DNA of 58,375 bases. It comes from Pseudomonas lactucae. Lineage in GTDB: Bacteria; Pseudomonadota; Gammaproteobacteria; Pseudomonadales; Pseudomonadaceae. The notes below the pieces were generated by a model, which ran no database searches, was not told where the DNA came from, and saw only the letters and a program-made list of their open reading frames with translations. Below, piece by piece: positions 1-8,570 of this stretch; position 1 is the first letter of the stretch, and each line of letters opens with the position of its first letter. A program made the position numbers and the translations under genes. The stretch covers positions 1-58,375 of the forward strand of contig NZ_JAFHKI010000091.1 of NCBI RefSeq assembly GCF_016937615.1, read 5' to 3'.

Positions 1-38
1 CAGTGGGTCAGCTGTACATCGGGTGGCTGACACACCGT

Positions 39-68
39 CATCGGGGGCAAGCCCCCTCCCACATTTGG
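39..68. repeat. REP-type element (single copy, class 1)
   Basis: Intergenic GC-rich palindrome with core GGGGGCAAGCCCCC followed by TCCCACATTTGG. The same unit recurs at 7.7, 17.2, 31.8, 48.1 and 58.2 kb, so it is a dispersed repeat. Only one arm is visible here because the window begins nearby. It lies just past the stop of the minus-strand binding-protein gene, the usual place for Pseudomonas REP sequences. Confidence 0.75.
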
Positions 69-84
69 ACGTGGGCGCTATGCC

Positions 85-1221
85 TTACTTCTGCTTTTCC
101 AGCTGGTGGTATTTGCCTTCTTTATCCCACTGGTAAACCACGTAGTCGGACACTTTCAGGTCACCCTTGGCGTCCCAGGTCTTCTCGCCCATCACGGTCT
201 TGACCGGGTGAGCCTTCAGCCATTTGGCGGCGTCTTCACCCTTGTTGGACTTGGCGCCGTTGAAACCGGCGGCCAGGGCCTGCAACGAGGCGTAGGCGTA
301 CAGGGTGTAGCCTTCAGGCTCGTAACCGGCCTTGCGGAACTCTTCCACCACGGCCTTGCTGTCCGGCAGCAGGCGCGGGTCGGCGCCGAAGGTCATGTAC
401 ACGCCATCGACGTACTGCGCGCCGCCGGCGGTGGCCACCAGTTCGTCGGTCACGACACCGTCGTCGGACATGAACTTGACGTCCTTGAGGCCTGCTTCAC
501 GGATCTGGCGGACCAGTGGACCGGCTTCCGGGTGCAGGCCACCGAAGTACACCACGTCGGCGCCCAGGGAGCGGATCTTGGTGACCAGGGCGCTGAAGTC
601 TTTCTCGCCACGGGTCAGGCCTTCTTCCAGCACCGGCTTGACGCCGCGCTTGGTCAACTGGGCAGCGGTGGCGTCGGCCAGGCCTTTGCCGTAGGTGTCC
701 TTGTCGTTGATGACCGCGACTTTCTTGCCCTTGAGCACGTCGACGATGTAGTCGCCGGCGACGATGCCTTGCTGGTCGTCACGCCCGCACATGCGGAACA
801 TGGCGCCAAGGCCGCGCTCGGTCACTTGTGGGTTGGTGGAGCCTGGGGTGATCGCGATGATGCCCGCCTCGTCGTAGACCTCGGAGGCCGGTATGGTGTT
901 GGACGAGCAGAAGTGCCCGACCACGCCGATCACTTTGTCCTGGTCGGCCAGACGGTTGGCCACGGCCACGGCCTGCTTGGGTTCGCAGGCGTCGTCGCCG
1001 GCCACCAGCACGACTTTCTCACCGTTGATGCCGCCGGCCTTGTTGATGACTTCGGCTGCCGCCTGGGCACCCTTCATGTACTGCTCACCGAACGACGCGT
1101 TGGCGCCCGTCATGGGCCCCGCTACGCCAATCTTCACATCAGCTTGAACAAACGTAGAAACACCCAGCGCCGCTGCAACGGCGAGGGCCAGAAAACCTTT
1201 CTTGTAAAACGTCTGGGACAT
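85..1221 (-). CDS. Branched-chain amino-acid ABC transporter, periplasmic substrate-binding protein (LivK/BraC family)
   Basis: A 378-residue periplasmic binding protein. Residues 1-27 form a Sec signal peptide (MSQTFYKKG, a hydrophobic core, then cleavage near FVQA|DVKIG). The mature protein starts with IGVAGPMTGANASFGEQ, the standard opening of the LivK/BraC type I fold, and contains GVVGHFCSSNTIPAS and ITPGSTNPQVTE, which line the ligand cleft in this family. I chose the ATG at 1221 rather than the longer open frame because a GGAG ribosome site lies about 9 bases upstream and the signal peptide begins there. No permease or ATPase genes are adjacent, so it is an orphan binding protein that presumably shares the Liv/Bra membrane complex. 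The ligand is probably a branched-chain or related amino acid. The next gene upstream degrades pipecolate, but a functional link is only a guess. Confidence 0.9.
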   Translation of the reverse strand: MSQTFYKKGFLALAVAAALGVSTFVQADVKIGVAGPMTGANASFGEQYMKGAQAAAEVINKAGGINGEKVVLVAGDDACEPKQAVAVANRLADQDKVIGVVGHFCSSNTIPASEVYDEAGIIAITPGSTNPQVTERGLGAMFRMCGRDDQQGIVAGDYIVDVLKGKKVAVINDKDTYGKGLADATAAQLTKRGVKPVLEEGLTRGEKDFSALVTKIRSLGADVVYFGGLHPEAGPLVRQIREAGLKDVKFMSDDGVVTDELVATAGGAQYVDGVYMTFGADPRLLPDSKAVVEEFRKAGYEPEGYTLYAYASLQALAAGFNGAKSNKGEDAAKWLKAHPVKTVMGEKTWDAKGDLKVSDYVVYQWDKEGKYHQLEKQK

Positions 1222-1595
1222 GAGTGGTGCTCCGATATTTTTGATTTTTGGCACGACAACTTGCATTCAAACCTTTCACCGAAAGCTCAGAGCAAGCGTC
1301 GTGCCAGTACGTTTTTATTCTTCAAAAAGACACGGTGTCATTGTTATTACAGGCGTTTCGCTGCCGCTTGCCAGTACGTGCAACCCTCTAGCTTACAAAG
1401 GTGCAACCGGCAGCCATAAAAAGTACAACCCTTGCGGGTCACACCTGCAACCGGATGCATAAACGACTGTTCCTGCACTTGTTACAACATGCGTAACGGA
1501 ACTGCACATTTACAGTGCGCGATTGCTACGACTTGCACCAATACAGATTAGGCGCCCGCGAACAGGATGCGGCCTTTTGCGCAGTATTTCGCTGA
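1222..1595. other. Intergenic region between binding-protein gene and amaA
   Basis: About 370 bases without a convincing gene. It is more AT-rich than its surroundings and must hold the promoter of the binding-protein gene, transcribed leftward, and the 3' end of the amaBA transcript. I saw no strong hairpin terminator and no clear sigma-70 hexamer pair. Short open frames here have no ribosome site or family resemblance. Confidence 0.6.
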
Positions 1596-2879
1596 TCAGA
1601 TCACGATTCGCAGGCATTGCCCGGCGTGATACAGCGAGAATCCCGCCTCATACAAACAACTGCGCAGACCCACGCCGGCCAAAGGTTGCATCGGCGCGAA
1701 CGGAATCGGCAACGCCTGGGGATTCTGGTGACACAGATAGTCGGCAAACGCCTTGCCGACCACACTGCCAGTGGTCACGCCCCGCCCGTTATAGCCGGTG
1801 ACCGCCACAAGGCCCGGCGCCGGCTCGAACAGACGCATCAAGTGATCGGGGGTGAAGGCAATGCAACCGGTCCAGGTGTATTCCCACTGCACCGATTTGA
1901 GATACGGGAAATAGTGCTGCTGCACCCGATCGGCCCACGCCTTGAGGAACCAGGCCGGTTTCTGGTTGCCGTTGCCCAGGCTGCCGAGCAACAAACGACC
2001 ATCGGCGTCGCGGCGGATGCTGCTCAATACCTGACGCGTGTCCCACGAACCCTGGCCGCCAGGCAGGATTTGTTTGGCGCCGTCGTCGGTCAGCGGCGCC
2101 GACGCCACCTGATAGTAATAACCGGGGAAAAAGTTACGCCGCAGTTCGGTCCATTCGCCTTCGGTGTAGGCGTTGGAGGCGATGACCACCTGTGCGGCTC
2201 GCACTGCCCCCTGGGCAGTCTGCACCGACCAGTTCGAACCCTGGCGTTCGAGTTGAGTGACGGGCGAATGGTCGAACAGTTGTCCGCCAAGGCCGACGGC
2301 GGCCGTGGCAAGCCCCGAGGTGTAGGCCATCGGGTTCAACGTGCCCGCACGTCGATCCAGCAAGGCGGCGGCGATCTTTTTCGTGCCGGTCGCCTGTTCG
2401 CAGACCTGGCCGGTGAGCAGTTCCACCGGTGCGCCACGGCGTTTCCATTGTTCTTCACGGCTGCGCAAATCCGCCTCGCCACGGGCGTTGTGCGCCATGT
2501 GCAACGTGCCCTCGCGGCGCAATTGGCAATCGATGTTGTATTTGTCGATCAGGCTGAACACCAGCGACGGCGCCGCGCCCAACATGCGGTTGAGCTGGCT
2601 GCCCACCGCTTCGCCGAAACCGGCTTCGATCTCGTCCGGCGGGATCCACAACCCGGCGTTCACCAGCCCGACGTTACGCCCCGAGCCACCATGACCGGTG
2701 CGATGGGCTTCGAGCACGGCGACGCTTTTACCCTGTTCCAGCAAATGAATGGCCGCCGACAAACCGGTGATGCCGGCGCCGATCACGCACACATCCACGT
2801 CGACCTCACCCTTGAGCGCGGCACGGTCCGGCCGACTGGGGGTGAGGTGTTCCCACAAACATGTTTCGCGTAGTGCCAT
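1596..2879 (-). CDS. amaA: L-pipecolate oxidase, FAD-dependent (AmaA-like)
   Basis: A 427-residue flavoprotein of the DAO/DadA family. The dinucleotide-binding fingerprint GAGITG sits at residues 34-39 within VCVIGAGITGLSAAIHLLEQG, followed by VAVLEAH for the ribose-binding acid and the GSGRNVGLVNAG stretch seen in sarcosine, gamma-glutamylputrescine and pipecolate oxidases. The C-terminal VAVTGYNGRGVTTGSVVGKAFADYL is the second FAD contact. The family oxidises secondary amines. Pairing with an AmaB-like dehydrogenase and a LysR gene reproduces the P. putida lysine/pipecolate cluster as I remember it, so the likely reaction is L-pipecolate to piperideine-6-carboxylate. The start at MALRETCLWEH is supported by a GGAG site; the longer frame adds an unrelated leader. 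Substrate is inferred from context, and a gamma-glutamylputrescine oxidase activity is the main alternative. Confidence 0.82.
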   Translation of the reverse strand: MALRETCLWEHLTPSRPDRAALKGEVDVDVCVIGAGITGLSAAIHLLEQGKSVAVLEAHRTGHGGSGRNVGLVNAGLWIPPDEIEAGFGEAVGSQLNRMLGAAPSLVFSLIDKYNIDCQLRREGTLHMAHNARGEADLRSREEQWKRRGAPVELLTGQVCEQATGTKKIAAALLDRRAGTLNPMAYTSGLATAAVGLGGQLFDHSPVTQLERQGSNWSVQTAQGAVRAAQVVIASNAYTEGEWTELRRNFFPGYYYQVASAPLTDDGAKQILPGGQGSWDTRQVLSSIRRDADGRLLLGSLGNGNQKPAWFLKAWADRVQQHYFPYLKSVQWEYTWTGCIAFTPDHLMRLFEPAPGLVAVTGYNGRGVTTGSVVGKAFADYLCHQNPQALPIPFAPMQPLAGVGLRSCLYEAGFSLYHAGQCLRIVI

Positions 2880-2942
2880 TGCCAGACTCCGATGAGACCC
2901 AACAAACAACAATCTTGATGTGCAATGCGGTCGTATGTGGGA

Positions 2943-4433
2943 TCAGTCGAAGGTGATGCCCTGCGCCAGCGGCAGCTCCAACGAGTAATTCACGGTATTG
3001 GTCTGCCGACGCATATACCCACGCCACGCATCCGACCCCGACTCACGCCCGCCGCCGGTCTCTTTCTCACCGCCAAACGCGCCGCCGATTTCCGCGCCAC
3101 TCGGGCCGATGTTGACGTTGGCGATGCCGCAGTCACTGCCCACCGCCGACATGAACTGCTCGGCTTCGCGCACATCCGTGGTGAAGATGCACGATGACAA
3201 GCCTTGCGGTACGGCGTTGTTCAGACGCAGGGCTTCGGCGAAGTCGGTGTAGCCGACCACGTACAGGATCGGCGCGAAGGTCTCGGTGCACACCACGTCG
3301 CTTTGCTCGGGCATTTCCACAATCGCCGGCGACACGTAGTAGGCATTGGGGAAGGTGTCTTCCAGCTGGCGCTTGCCGCCGAACACCTTGCCGCCTTCGC
3401 TCAAGGCTTGCGCCAGGGCGTCCTGCATGTTGTCGAAGCCGTGCTTGTCGATCAGCGGGCCGATCAGGTTGCCTTCCAGCGGATGGCCGATGCGCACTTT
3501 GGCGTAGGCCGCCTTGAGGCGCGTGACGATTTCTTCCTTGACCGACTCGTGGGCGATCAGGCGGCGCAAGGTGGTGCAGCGCTGGCCGGCGGTGCCGACG
3601 GCGCTGAACAGAATGGCGCGTACGGCCATGTCCAGGTCGGCGCTTGGGCCGAGGATCATCGCGTTGTTGCCGCCCAGTTCGAGGATGCTGCGAGCGAAAC
3701 GCGCGGCGACTTTCGGTGCGACTTCGCGGCCCATGCGGGTGCTGCCGGTGGCGCTGATCAACGCTACGCGTGGGTCATCCACCAGCGCAGCACCGGCATC
3801 GCGACCACCAATGATCACCTGGCTGAGGTACTGCGGGGCATCGTTAAAGTTCTTCAGCACGCGCTCGAACAGCGCCTGGCACGCCAGGGCGGTGAGCGGG
3901 GTTTTTTCCGACGGTTTCCAGATCACGGCGTTGCCGCACACCAGGGCCAGGGCGGTGTTCCACGCCCACACCGCAACCGGGAAGTTGAAGGCGCTGATCA
4001 CGCCGACCACGCCCAGCGGGTGCCAGGTTTCACGCATGTGGTGGCCTGGGCGTTCGGAGGCGATGGTCAAGCCGTACAACTGGCGCGACAGGCCGACGGC
4101 GAAGTCGCAGATGTCGATCATTTCCTGCACTTCACCCAGGCCTTCCTGGGTGATCTTGCCGGCTTCCCAGGACACTAGCTCGCCCAGGTCGGCCTTGTAT
4201 TCACGCAGCATGTCGCCCAATTGCCGTACCAACTCGCCACGACGTGGGGCCGGGACTTTGCGCCAGGCCTCGAATGCATGCTCGGCGCGACTGACCTGTT
4301 GCTCCACCTCGGCGGCGCCTTCCCAGTGCACGCTGCCGATCCGGCTGCCGTCAATCGGCGAATGCACGGGCTGTTTACCCGCCTGGTACAGGGCCGGGTT
4401 CACCCCGAGACGATCAAGCAATGCGGCAACCAT
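2943..4433 (-). CDS. amaB: Aldehyde dehydrogenase: piperideine-6-carboxylate / L-aminoadipate-semialdehyde dehydrogenase (AmaB)
   Basis: A 496-residue NAD(P)-dependent aldehyde dehydrogenase of the ALDH7 (antiquitin/Pcd) type. Catalytic residues are visible: Asn150 in ISAFNFP, Lys173 in WKPSEKTPL, Glu252 in LELGGNN and the nucleophile Cys286 in GQRCTTLRR. The GQRCTT active-site form, in place of GQ(V/I)C, is typical of ALDH7. It would oxidise L-2-aminoadipate 6-semialdehyde (in equilibrium with piperideine-6-carboxylate) to L-2-aminoadipate, the step after pipecolate oxidase. An AAGGAG ribosome site precedes the ATG. amaA follows 63 bases downstream on the same strand, so the two are probably co-transcribed. 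The LysR gene is divergent and its product is the likely regulator. Function rests on family motifs plus context. Confidence 0.88.
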   Translation of the reverse strand: MVAALLDRLGVNPALYQAGKQPVHSPIDGSRIGSVHWEGAAEVEQQVSRAEHAFEAWRKVPAPRRGELVRQLGDMLREYKADLGELVSWEAGKITQEGLGEVQEMIDICDFAVGLSRQLYGLTIASERPGHHMRETWHPLGVVGVISAFNFPVAVWAWNTALALVCGNAVIWKPSEKTPLTALACQALFERVLKNFNDAPQYLSQVIIGGRDAGAALVDDPRVALISATGSTRMGREVAPKVAARFARSILELGGNNAMILGPSADLDMAVRAILFSAVGTAGQRCTTLRRLIAHESVKEEIVTRLKAAYAKVRIGHPLEGNLIGPLIDKHGFDNMQDALAQALSEGGKVFGGKRQLEDTFPNAYYVSPAIVEMPEQSDVVCTETFAPILYVVGYTDFAEALRLNNAVPQGLSSCIFTTDVREAEQFMSAVGSDCGIANVNIGPSGAEIGGAFGGEKETGGGRESGSDAWRGYMRRQTNTVNYSLELPLAQGITFD

Positions 4434-4587
4434 GGGTCACTCCTTCAAATCTGCGTACAAAAAATCGCGCCGCAACACGCACGGCGATCCAGACCTTATT
4501 TGTAGCTGGCCCAAGACTTGCCAACAAACGACGATTAGGCGAGATATCATTCCGTTTATTCATGCAAAGCATAAAAAGAGGCACGCC
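4434..4587. promoter_or_regulatory. Divergent amaB / lysR promoter region
   Basis: The 154-base AT-rich gap between two divergent genes must carry both promoters and the LysR binding site. LysR proteins usually autoregulate and control the divergent operon from such a gap. I could not pick one convincing T-N11-A operator by eye. The stretch holds the AAGGAG site of amaB at one end and AAGAGG of the regulator gene at the other. Confidence 0.5.
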
Positions 4588-5478
4588 GTGCTGAACAAAA
4601 GACATTTGCCCTCGATCACCGCCCTGCAGTGTTTCGAAGCCGCTACCCGCCACCTGAGCTTCACCCGCGCCGCCGAGGAGCTGAACCTCACGCAGAGCGC
4701 GGTGAGCAAACAAGTGGCGCAATTGGAGGAGTTGCTGCAGCACCTGTTGTTTCGCCGCGTGCGTCGCCGCCTGCAAATGACTCCGGCGGGCGATTTGTAC
4801 CTGGTGGAAGTGCGCAAGATCCTCACCCAGGTGGAGATGTCCACCCATTACCTGCGCTCCTACGGCGGCGAAACCGAAGTGCTGCGCGTGTCCACGCCCT
4901 ACACCTTCGGCGCACGCTGGCTGGTGCCGCGCCTCAAGGGCTGGCGCCTGCGCCACCCACAGATCCACCTGGACCTGTGTAACGAGCAGGAACCGGACGA
5001 ATTGCTGCAGGGCAAGGCCGACCTGGCCTTCTATTTCGGCCAGGGCTCGCGCCCCGGCACCGAGAGCTTGAAGCTGTTCAGCGAAGAACTGGTGCCGGTG
5101 TGCGCACCGGAAAGCCTGCCGGCCAAACCTTTGACCGACCCTACGCAGCTCAGCAAGTTGGTGTTGTTGCAAAACGCCTCCCGCCCCCAGGGCTGGCATG
5201 ACTGGTTCGCCAGCCAGGGTTACCAGACTGAGCACAGCTACCATGGCCCGCGTTTCGATACGTTCTATATGTGCATTCGTGCGGCACAGGTGGGGTGTGG
5301 CGTGGCGCTGCTGCCGCGCTTCCTGGTGGAAGAAGAACTGGCCGACGGCAAGTTGGTGATCCCTTGGCAGCATGCGATGCCGAGCCAGGATGCCTACTAC
5401 CTGGCGTATCCAGAGCATTCGGCGGAAGTGCCCAAGGTGCGCGATTTTGTGAAGTGGATGATGGCTCAGGTTATTTAG
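4588..5478 (+). CDS. LysR-family transcriptional regulator, probable regulator of amaBA
   Basis: A 296-residue LysR regulator. The winged helix-turn-helix is at about residues 8-66, with LSFTRAAEELNLTQSAVSKQVAQLE as the recognition core. It is followed by the linker helix and a periplasmic-binding-like effector domain (about 95-296) containing YTFGARWLVPRLKGW, typical of the GcvA/AmpR branch. The frame stays open far upstream, but that part is the shadow of amaB. I chose the GTG at 4588 because the protein then begins LNKRHLPSITALQCFEAA, as GcvA-type regulators do, and an AAGAGG site lies 7 bases upstream. It is divergent from amaB, so it probably senses pipecolate, aminoadipate or a related metabolite; the ligand is not deducible from sequence. 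Confidence 0.88.
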   Translation: MLNKRHLPSITALQCFEAATRHLSFTRAAEELNLTQSAVSKQVAQLEELLQHLLFRRVRRRLQMTPAGDLYLVEVRKILTQVEMSTHYLRSYGGETEVLRVSTPYTFGARWLVPRLKGWRLRHPQIHLDLCNEQEPDELLQGKADLAFYFGQGSRPGTESLKLFSEELVPVCAPESLPAKPLTDPTQLSKLVLLQNASRPQGWHDWFASQGYQTEHSYHGPRFDTFYMCIRAAQVGCGVALLPRFLVEEELADGKLVIPWQHAMPSQDAYYLAYPEHSAEVPKVRDFVKWMMAQVI

Positions 5479-5609
5479 TGCCCGATAGCGTCAGTAGCTT
5501 TGGCAAAAAAAATCACTGGCAAAACCCCACAGGTCTATGCGCCACTAGCCCCTTCCTCAATTGCGCGTAAAGGCCGGCGCCATCGCCGACCCGTCTGGAG
5601 ATTCCCGTT

Positions 5610-6824
5610 ATGAGCGAGAGTGTGTTTGCCGATCGCATCGTGCAGAACCTGCTCGACACCGACTTCTACAAGCTGACCATGATGCAGGCGGTGCTGCACA
5701 ACTACCCCAACGTGGAAGTTGAATGGGAGTTTCGTTGCCGTAACAGCGAAGACCTGCGCCCGTACCTGGCGGAGATCCGCTACCAGATCGAGCGCCTCGC
5801 CGAGCTGAGCCTGAGCCCGGACCAGCTGGGGTTCCTGGAACGCATCAGTTTTATGAAACCGGATTTTCTGCGCTTTCTGGGGCTGTTTCGCTTCAACCTG
5901 CGCTATGTGCAGACCGGCATCGAGAACGGCGAGCTGTTTATCCGCCTGCGTGGGCCGTGGCTGCATGTGATCCTGTTCGAAGTACCGCTGCTGGCCATCG
6001 TCAGCGAAGTGCGTAACCGCTACCGCTACCAGACTGTGATCCTCGAACAGGCCCGCGAGCAGTTGTACCGCAAGTTCGACTGGCTGACCGCGAATGCCGG
6101 CAGCGATGAACTATCGGAACTGCAAGTGGCCGACTTCGGCACGCGCCGGCGCTTTTCGTACCGAGTGCAGGAGGAGGTGGTCAATGTGCTCAAGCACGAC
6201 TTCCCCGGGCGCTTTGTCGGCACCAGCAACGTACACCTGGCCCGCGAGCTGAACATGAAACCCCTGGGCACCATGGCCCATGAGTGGATCATGGCCCACC
6301 AGCAACTCGGCCCGCGCCTGATCGACAGCCAGATCGCCGCCCTCGACTGCTGGGTCCGCGAATACCGTGGCCTGCTGGGCATCGCCCTGACCGATTGCAT
6401 CACCACCGATGCGTTCCTCGGCGATTTCGACTTGTACTTCGCCAAGCTGTTCGACGGCCTGCGCCACGACTCCGGCGACCCGGTGCAGTGGGCCGAAAAA
6501 GCCATCGCCCATTACCACAAGCTCGGTATCGAACCAATGAGCAAGACGTTGGTGTTTTCCGACAGCCTGTCGTTGCCCAAGGCCCTGGAGATTTTCCGCG
6601 CGTTGCGTGGCCGCATTAATGTGAGCTTCGGCATCGGCACCAACCTGACCTGCGATATTCCAGGCGTGGAACCGATGAGCATCGTGCTTAAAATGACCGC
6701 CTGCAATGGCCAGCCCGTCGCGAAAATCTCTGATGAAGCGGGCAAGACCCACTGCACCGACCCGAATTTTGTCGCCTATTTACGTCACGTTTTCAAAGTA
6801 CCTGCCATTTCCAGCAAGGAGTGA
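5610..6824 (+). CDS. pncB: Nicotinate phosphoribosyltransferase
   Basis: A 404-residue enzyme of the Preiss-Handler pathway that joins nicotinate and PRPP, with ATP hydrolysis, to give nicotinate mononucleotide. Recognisable blocks are LLDTDFYKLTMMQAV at residues 11-25, FGTRRRFS, GTSNVHLAREL, and the C-terminal phosphate-binding part from DGLRHDSGDP through FGIGTNLTCD. Length matches the short bacterial PncB form. The start is supported by a GGAG site and the conserved N-terminus. The stop is followed after three bases by the start of nadE, so NAMN synthesis and the final amidation to NAD are made from one transcript. No regulatory element is evident in the 131-base upstream gap. Confidence 0.97.
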   Translation: MSESVFADRIVQNLLDTDFYKLTMMQAVLHNYPNVEVEWEFRCRNSEDLRPYLAEIRYQIERLAELSLSPDQLGFLERISFMKPDFLRFLGLFRFNLRYVQTGIENGELFIRLRGPWLHVILFEVPLLAIVSEVRNRYRYQTVILEQAREQLYRKFDWLTANAGSDELSELQVADFGTRRRFSYRVQEEVVNVLKHDFPGRFVGTSNVHLARELNMKPLGTMAHEWIMAHQQLGPRLIDSQIAALDCWVREYRGLLGIALTDCITTDAFLGDFDLYFAKLFDGLRHDSGDPVQWAEKAIAHYHKLGIEPMSKTLVFSDSLSLPKALEIFRALRGRINVSFGIGTNLTCDIPGVEPMSIVLKMTACNGQPVAKISDEAGKTHCTDPNFVAYLRHVFKVPAISSKE

Positions 6825-6827
6825 ATC

Positions 6828-7655
6828 ATGCAAGCCGTACAGCGTGAGATTGCGCAGCAGCTCAAGGTGCAAGCGCCATTCAAAGACCAGGCCGTCCTTG
6901 AAGCCGAGGTGGCCCGGCGCGTGACCTTTATCCAGGACTGCCTGCGCAATTCGGGCCTCAAGGCCCTGGTACTGGGCATCAGCGGCGGTGTCGACTCCCT
7001 CACCGCCGGCCTGTTGGCCCAGCGCGCCATGCAGGAACTGCGCGCCCGTAACGGTGATGAGGCGTATAAATTCATCGCCGTGCGCCTGCCCTACGAAACC
7101 CAGTTCGACGAAATCGACGCCCAGGCCTCGGTGGACTTTATCGACCCGGACGAGCGTCACACCGTGAATATCGGCCCGGCGGTGAAATCCCTGGCCAATG
7201 AAGTGGCGGCGTTTGAAGGCAAGGCCGCGGTGTCCCGCGACTTCGTGCTGGGCAACACCAAGGCGCGCATGCGCATGGTGGCGCAGTACACCATTGCCGG
7301 CGCCGCCGGTGGATTGGTGATCGGGACCGACCATGCGGCGGAAGCGGTGATGGGCTTTTTTACCAAGTTCGGTGATGGCGCGTGCGACCTGGCGCCACTG
7401 AGCGGGCTGGTGAAAAACCAGGTGCGCGCAATCGCACGCCACTTTGGCGCGCCGGAGTCGTTGGTGGAGAAGGTGCCGACGGCCGACCTCGAAGACCTGT
7501 CGCCGGGCAAGCCGGACGAAGCGTCACATGGCGTGACCTATGCCGAGATCGATGCGTTCCTGCATGGCGAACCGGTGCGCGAGGAAGCGTTCAGGATTAT
7601 CTGTGAGACGTATCGCAAGACTGAGCACAAGCGGGTGATGCCGTTTGCGCCGTGA
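6828..7655 (+). CDS. nadE: NH3-dependent NAD+ synthetase
   Basis: A 275-residue N-type ATP pyrophosphatase that amidates deamido-NAD to NAD using ammonia. The PP-loop SGGVDSLTAGLLAQRA is at about residues 50-65, and VIGTDHAAEAVMGFFTKFGDGACDLAPLSGL is the deamido-NAD and dimer-contact segment. PTADLEDLSPGKPDE is also typical. There is no N-terminal glutaminase domain, so it relies on free ammonia, as in the E. coli type. An AAGGAG site overlaps the end of pncB, giving tight translational coupling. The C-terminus KTEHKRVMPFAP is the family's usual ending. Confidence 0.97.
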   Translation: MQAVQREIAQQLKVQAPFKDQAVLEAEVARRVTFIQDCLRNSGLKALVLGISGGVDSLTAGLLAQRAMQELRARNGDEAYKFIAVRLPYETQFDEIDAQASVDFIDPDERHTVNIGPAVKSLANEVAAFEGKAAVSRDFVLGNTKARMRMVAQYTIAGAAGGLVIGTDHAAEAVMGFFTKFGDGACDLAPLSGLVKNQVRAIARHFGAPESLVEKVPTADLEDLSPGKPDEASHGVTYAEIDAFLHGEPVREEAFRIICETYRKTEHKRVMPFAP

Positions 7656-7690
7656 GGCGAGTCAGATAGTTTTGCATTGATTGTCAGGCC

Positions 7691-7776
7691 GCTATCGGGG
7701 GCAAGCCCCCTCCCACACTTGACCGAGTTCGAGCATGAGAATGCGGTCGAATGTGGGAGGGGGCTTGCCCCCGATG
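7691..7776. repeat. REP doublet (REPIN-like), class 1
   Basis: Two inverted copies of the GGGGGCAAGCCCCCTCCCACA unit, separated by about 20 bases, form one long hairpin. It fills the gap between convergent nadE and azu and may help terminate both transcripts. It resembles the 17.2 kb doublet, including ATCGGGGGC at both outer ends. Confidence 0.85.
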
Positions 7777-7791
7777 AACGATAACGCGGTC

Positions 7792-8238
7792 TTACTTGAC
7801 GACCACAGTGCCTTTCATCATCGAAATGTGGCCCGGGAACGAGCAGAAGAACGCGTAGTCGGTCCCGGCTGCCAGCTTCGACACATCGAATGTCACCGAA
7901 TCTTTCTCGCCGGCACCGATGATCTTGGTGTGGGCGATGATGCGGGTGTCACCTTCTTTCAGGTAGTTCTTGTCGATACCGGCACCCATGCCGTCGCTGG
8001 CGATGCCAGGCATATCGGCGGCAGAACTCAGCACCCAGTTATGCCCCATGACATTTTTCGGCAAGCTGCCGGAGTGAGTCAGCTCCACGGTGAACGTCTT
8101 GCAGCTTTTGTCGATTTCAATGGCTTTGGTGTTGAAGGACATCTGGTCAGTGGAGTCGACGGTGACCTTGCACTCTGCAGCAAGCAACTGGCCACTCGCC
8201 AGAGTCAGCAGGGAAACAGCAAAGATTTTCGCAAACAT
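7792..8238 (-). CDS. azu: Azurin, periplasmic blue copper protein
   Basis: A 148-residue precursor. Residues 1-20 are a signal peptide ending QLLA|AECKV. The mature protein has the type 1 copper ligands of azurin: His in MGHNWVL, then Cys, His and Met in FFCSFPGHISMMKG. The disulfide cysteines (AECKV and DKSCKTF) are also present. Azurin moves single electrons in the periplasm between cytochromes and terminal oxidases or nitrite reductase. The start at MFAKIF is chosen because a GGAG site precedes it and the signal peptide begins there; four extra upstream codons are possible but unlikely. An Anr/FNR-like box about 70 bases upstream suggests induction at low oxygen, matching what is known for azurin in P. 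aeruginosa. Confidence 0.97.
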   Translation of the reverse strand: MFAKIFAVSLLTLASGQLLAAECKVTVDSTDQMSFNTKAIEIDKSCKTFTVELTHSGSLPKNVMGHNWVLSSAADMPGIASDGMGAGIDKNYLKEGDTRIIAHTKIIGAGEKDSVTFDVSKLAAGTDYAFFCSFPGHISMMKGTVVVK

Positions 8239-8570
8239 GTGAATCTCCAAGGCAGGGTTTAAAAACGCGGATTGCGGTAAGGGTGCCTCATACGGGCTTG
8301 AGTTCTTATGATCTGAATCAACAAATTGTATACAACTTTAGGCTATCAGACTTATCAACACAATCTACCAGCCAAAGTCGCAGCACCCGCCTATGATCGG
8401 CCCCATCACCCACTGGAGCCCGAGCCATGCCCTTCAATCAATTCTTCAACGGCCTGTTGGCCGCGTATGCCTGCGGTAAGTGAAGGCCAAGCGCGCTGCT
8501 AAGCTGCTACCATAGCGACCCAAGGCAGCCGCGCGCCGCCACCCTCACCTTCGACCCTAGAGGATCGCCC
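8239..8570. other. Intergenic region between azu and small charged protein gene
   Basis: About 330 bases holding the azurin promoter region, with the Anr-like box, and an AT-rich stretch around 8320-8360. A possible 18-codon frame (MPFNQFFNGLLAAYACGK) begins at 8427, but it lacks a clear ribosome site and family support. No other gene is seen. Confidence 0.5.
8308..8321 (-). promoter_or_regulatory. Anr/FNR-type box upstream of azurin
   Basis: On the minus strand the sequence reads TTGAT-TCAG-ATCAT, one mismatch from the TTGAT-N4-ATCAA consensus. It lies about 70 bases before the azurin ATG, which would allow a class II position near -41.5 and a roughly 35-base leader. Oxygen control by Anr is known for P. 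aeruginosa azu; here it is inferred from the site alone. Confidence 0.6.

Noticed and set aside
106..1419. 437-codon plus-strand open frame opposite the binding-protein gene
   Set aside because: It is the antisense shadow of a clear LivK-type gene, with low-complexity His/Gly/Val composition and no ribosome site.
3514..4587. Long upstream extension of the LysR frame
   Set aside because: The extra residues are the antisense of amaB; a GTG with AAGAGG and the normal LysR N-terminus fixes the start at 4588.
8427..8483. 18-codon frame MPFNQFFNGLLAAYACGK
   Set aside because: Too short, no clear ribosome site and no known family; may be a remnant of a lost gene.
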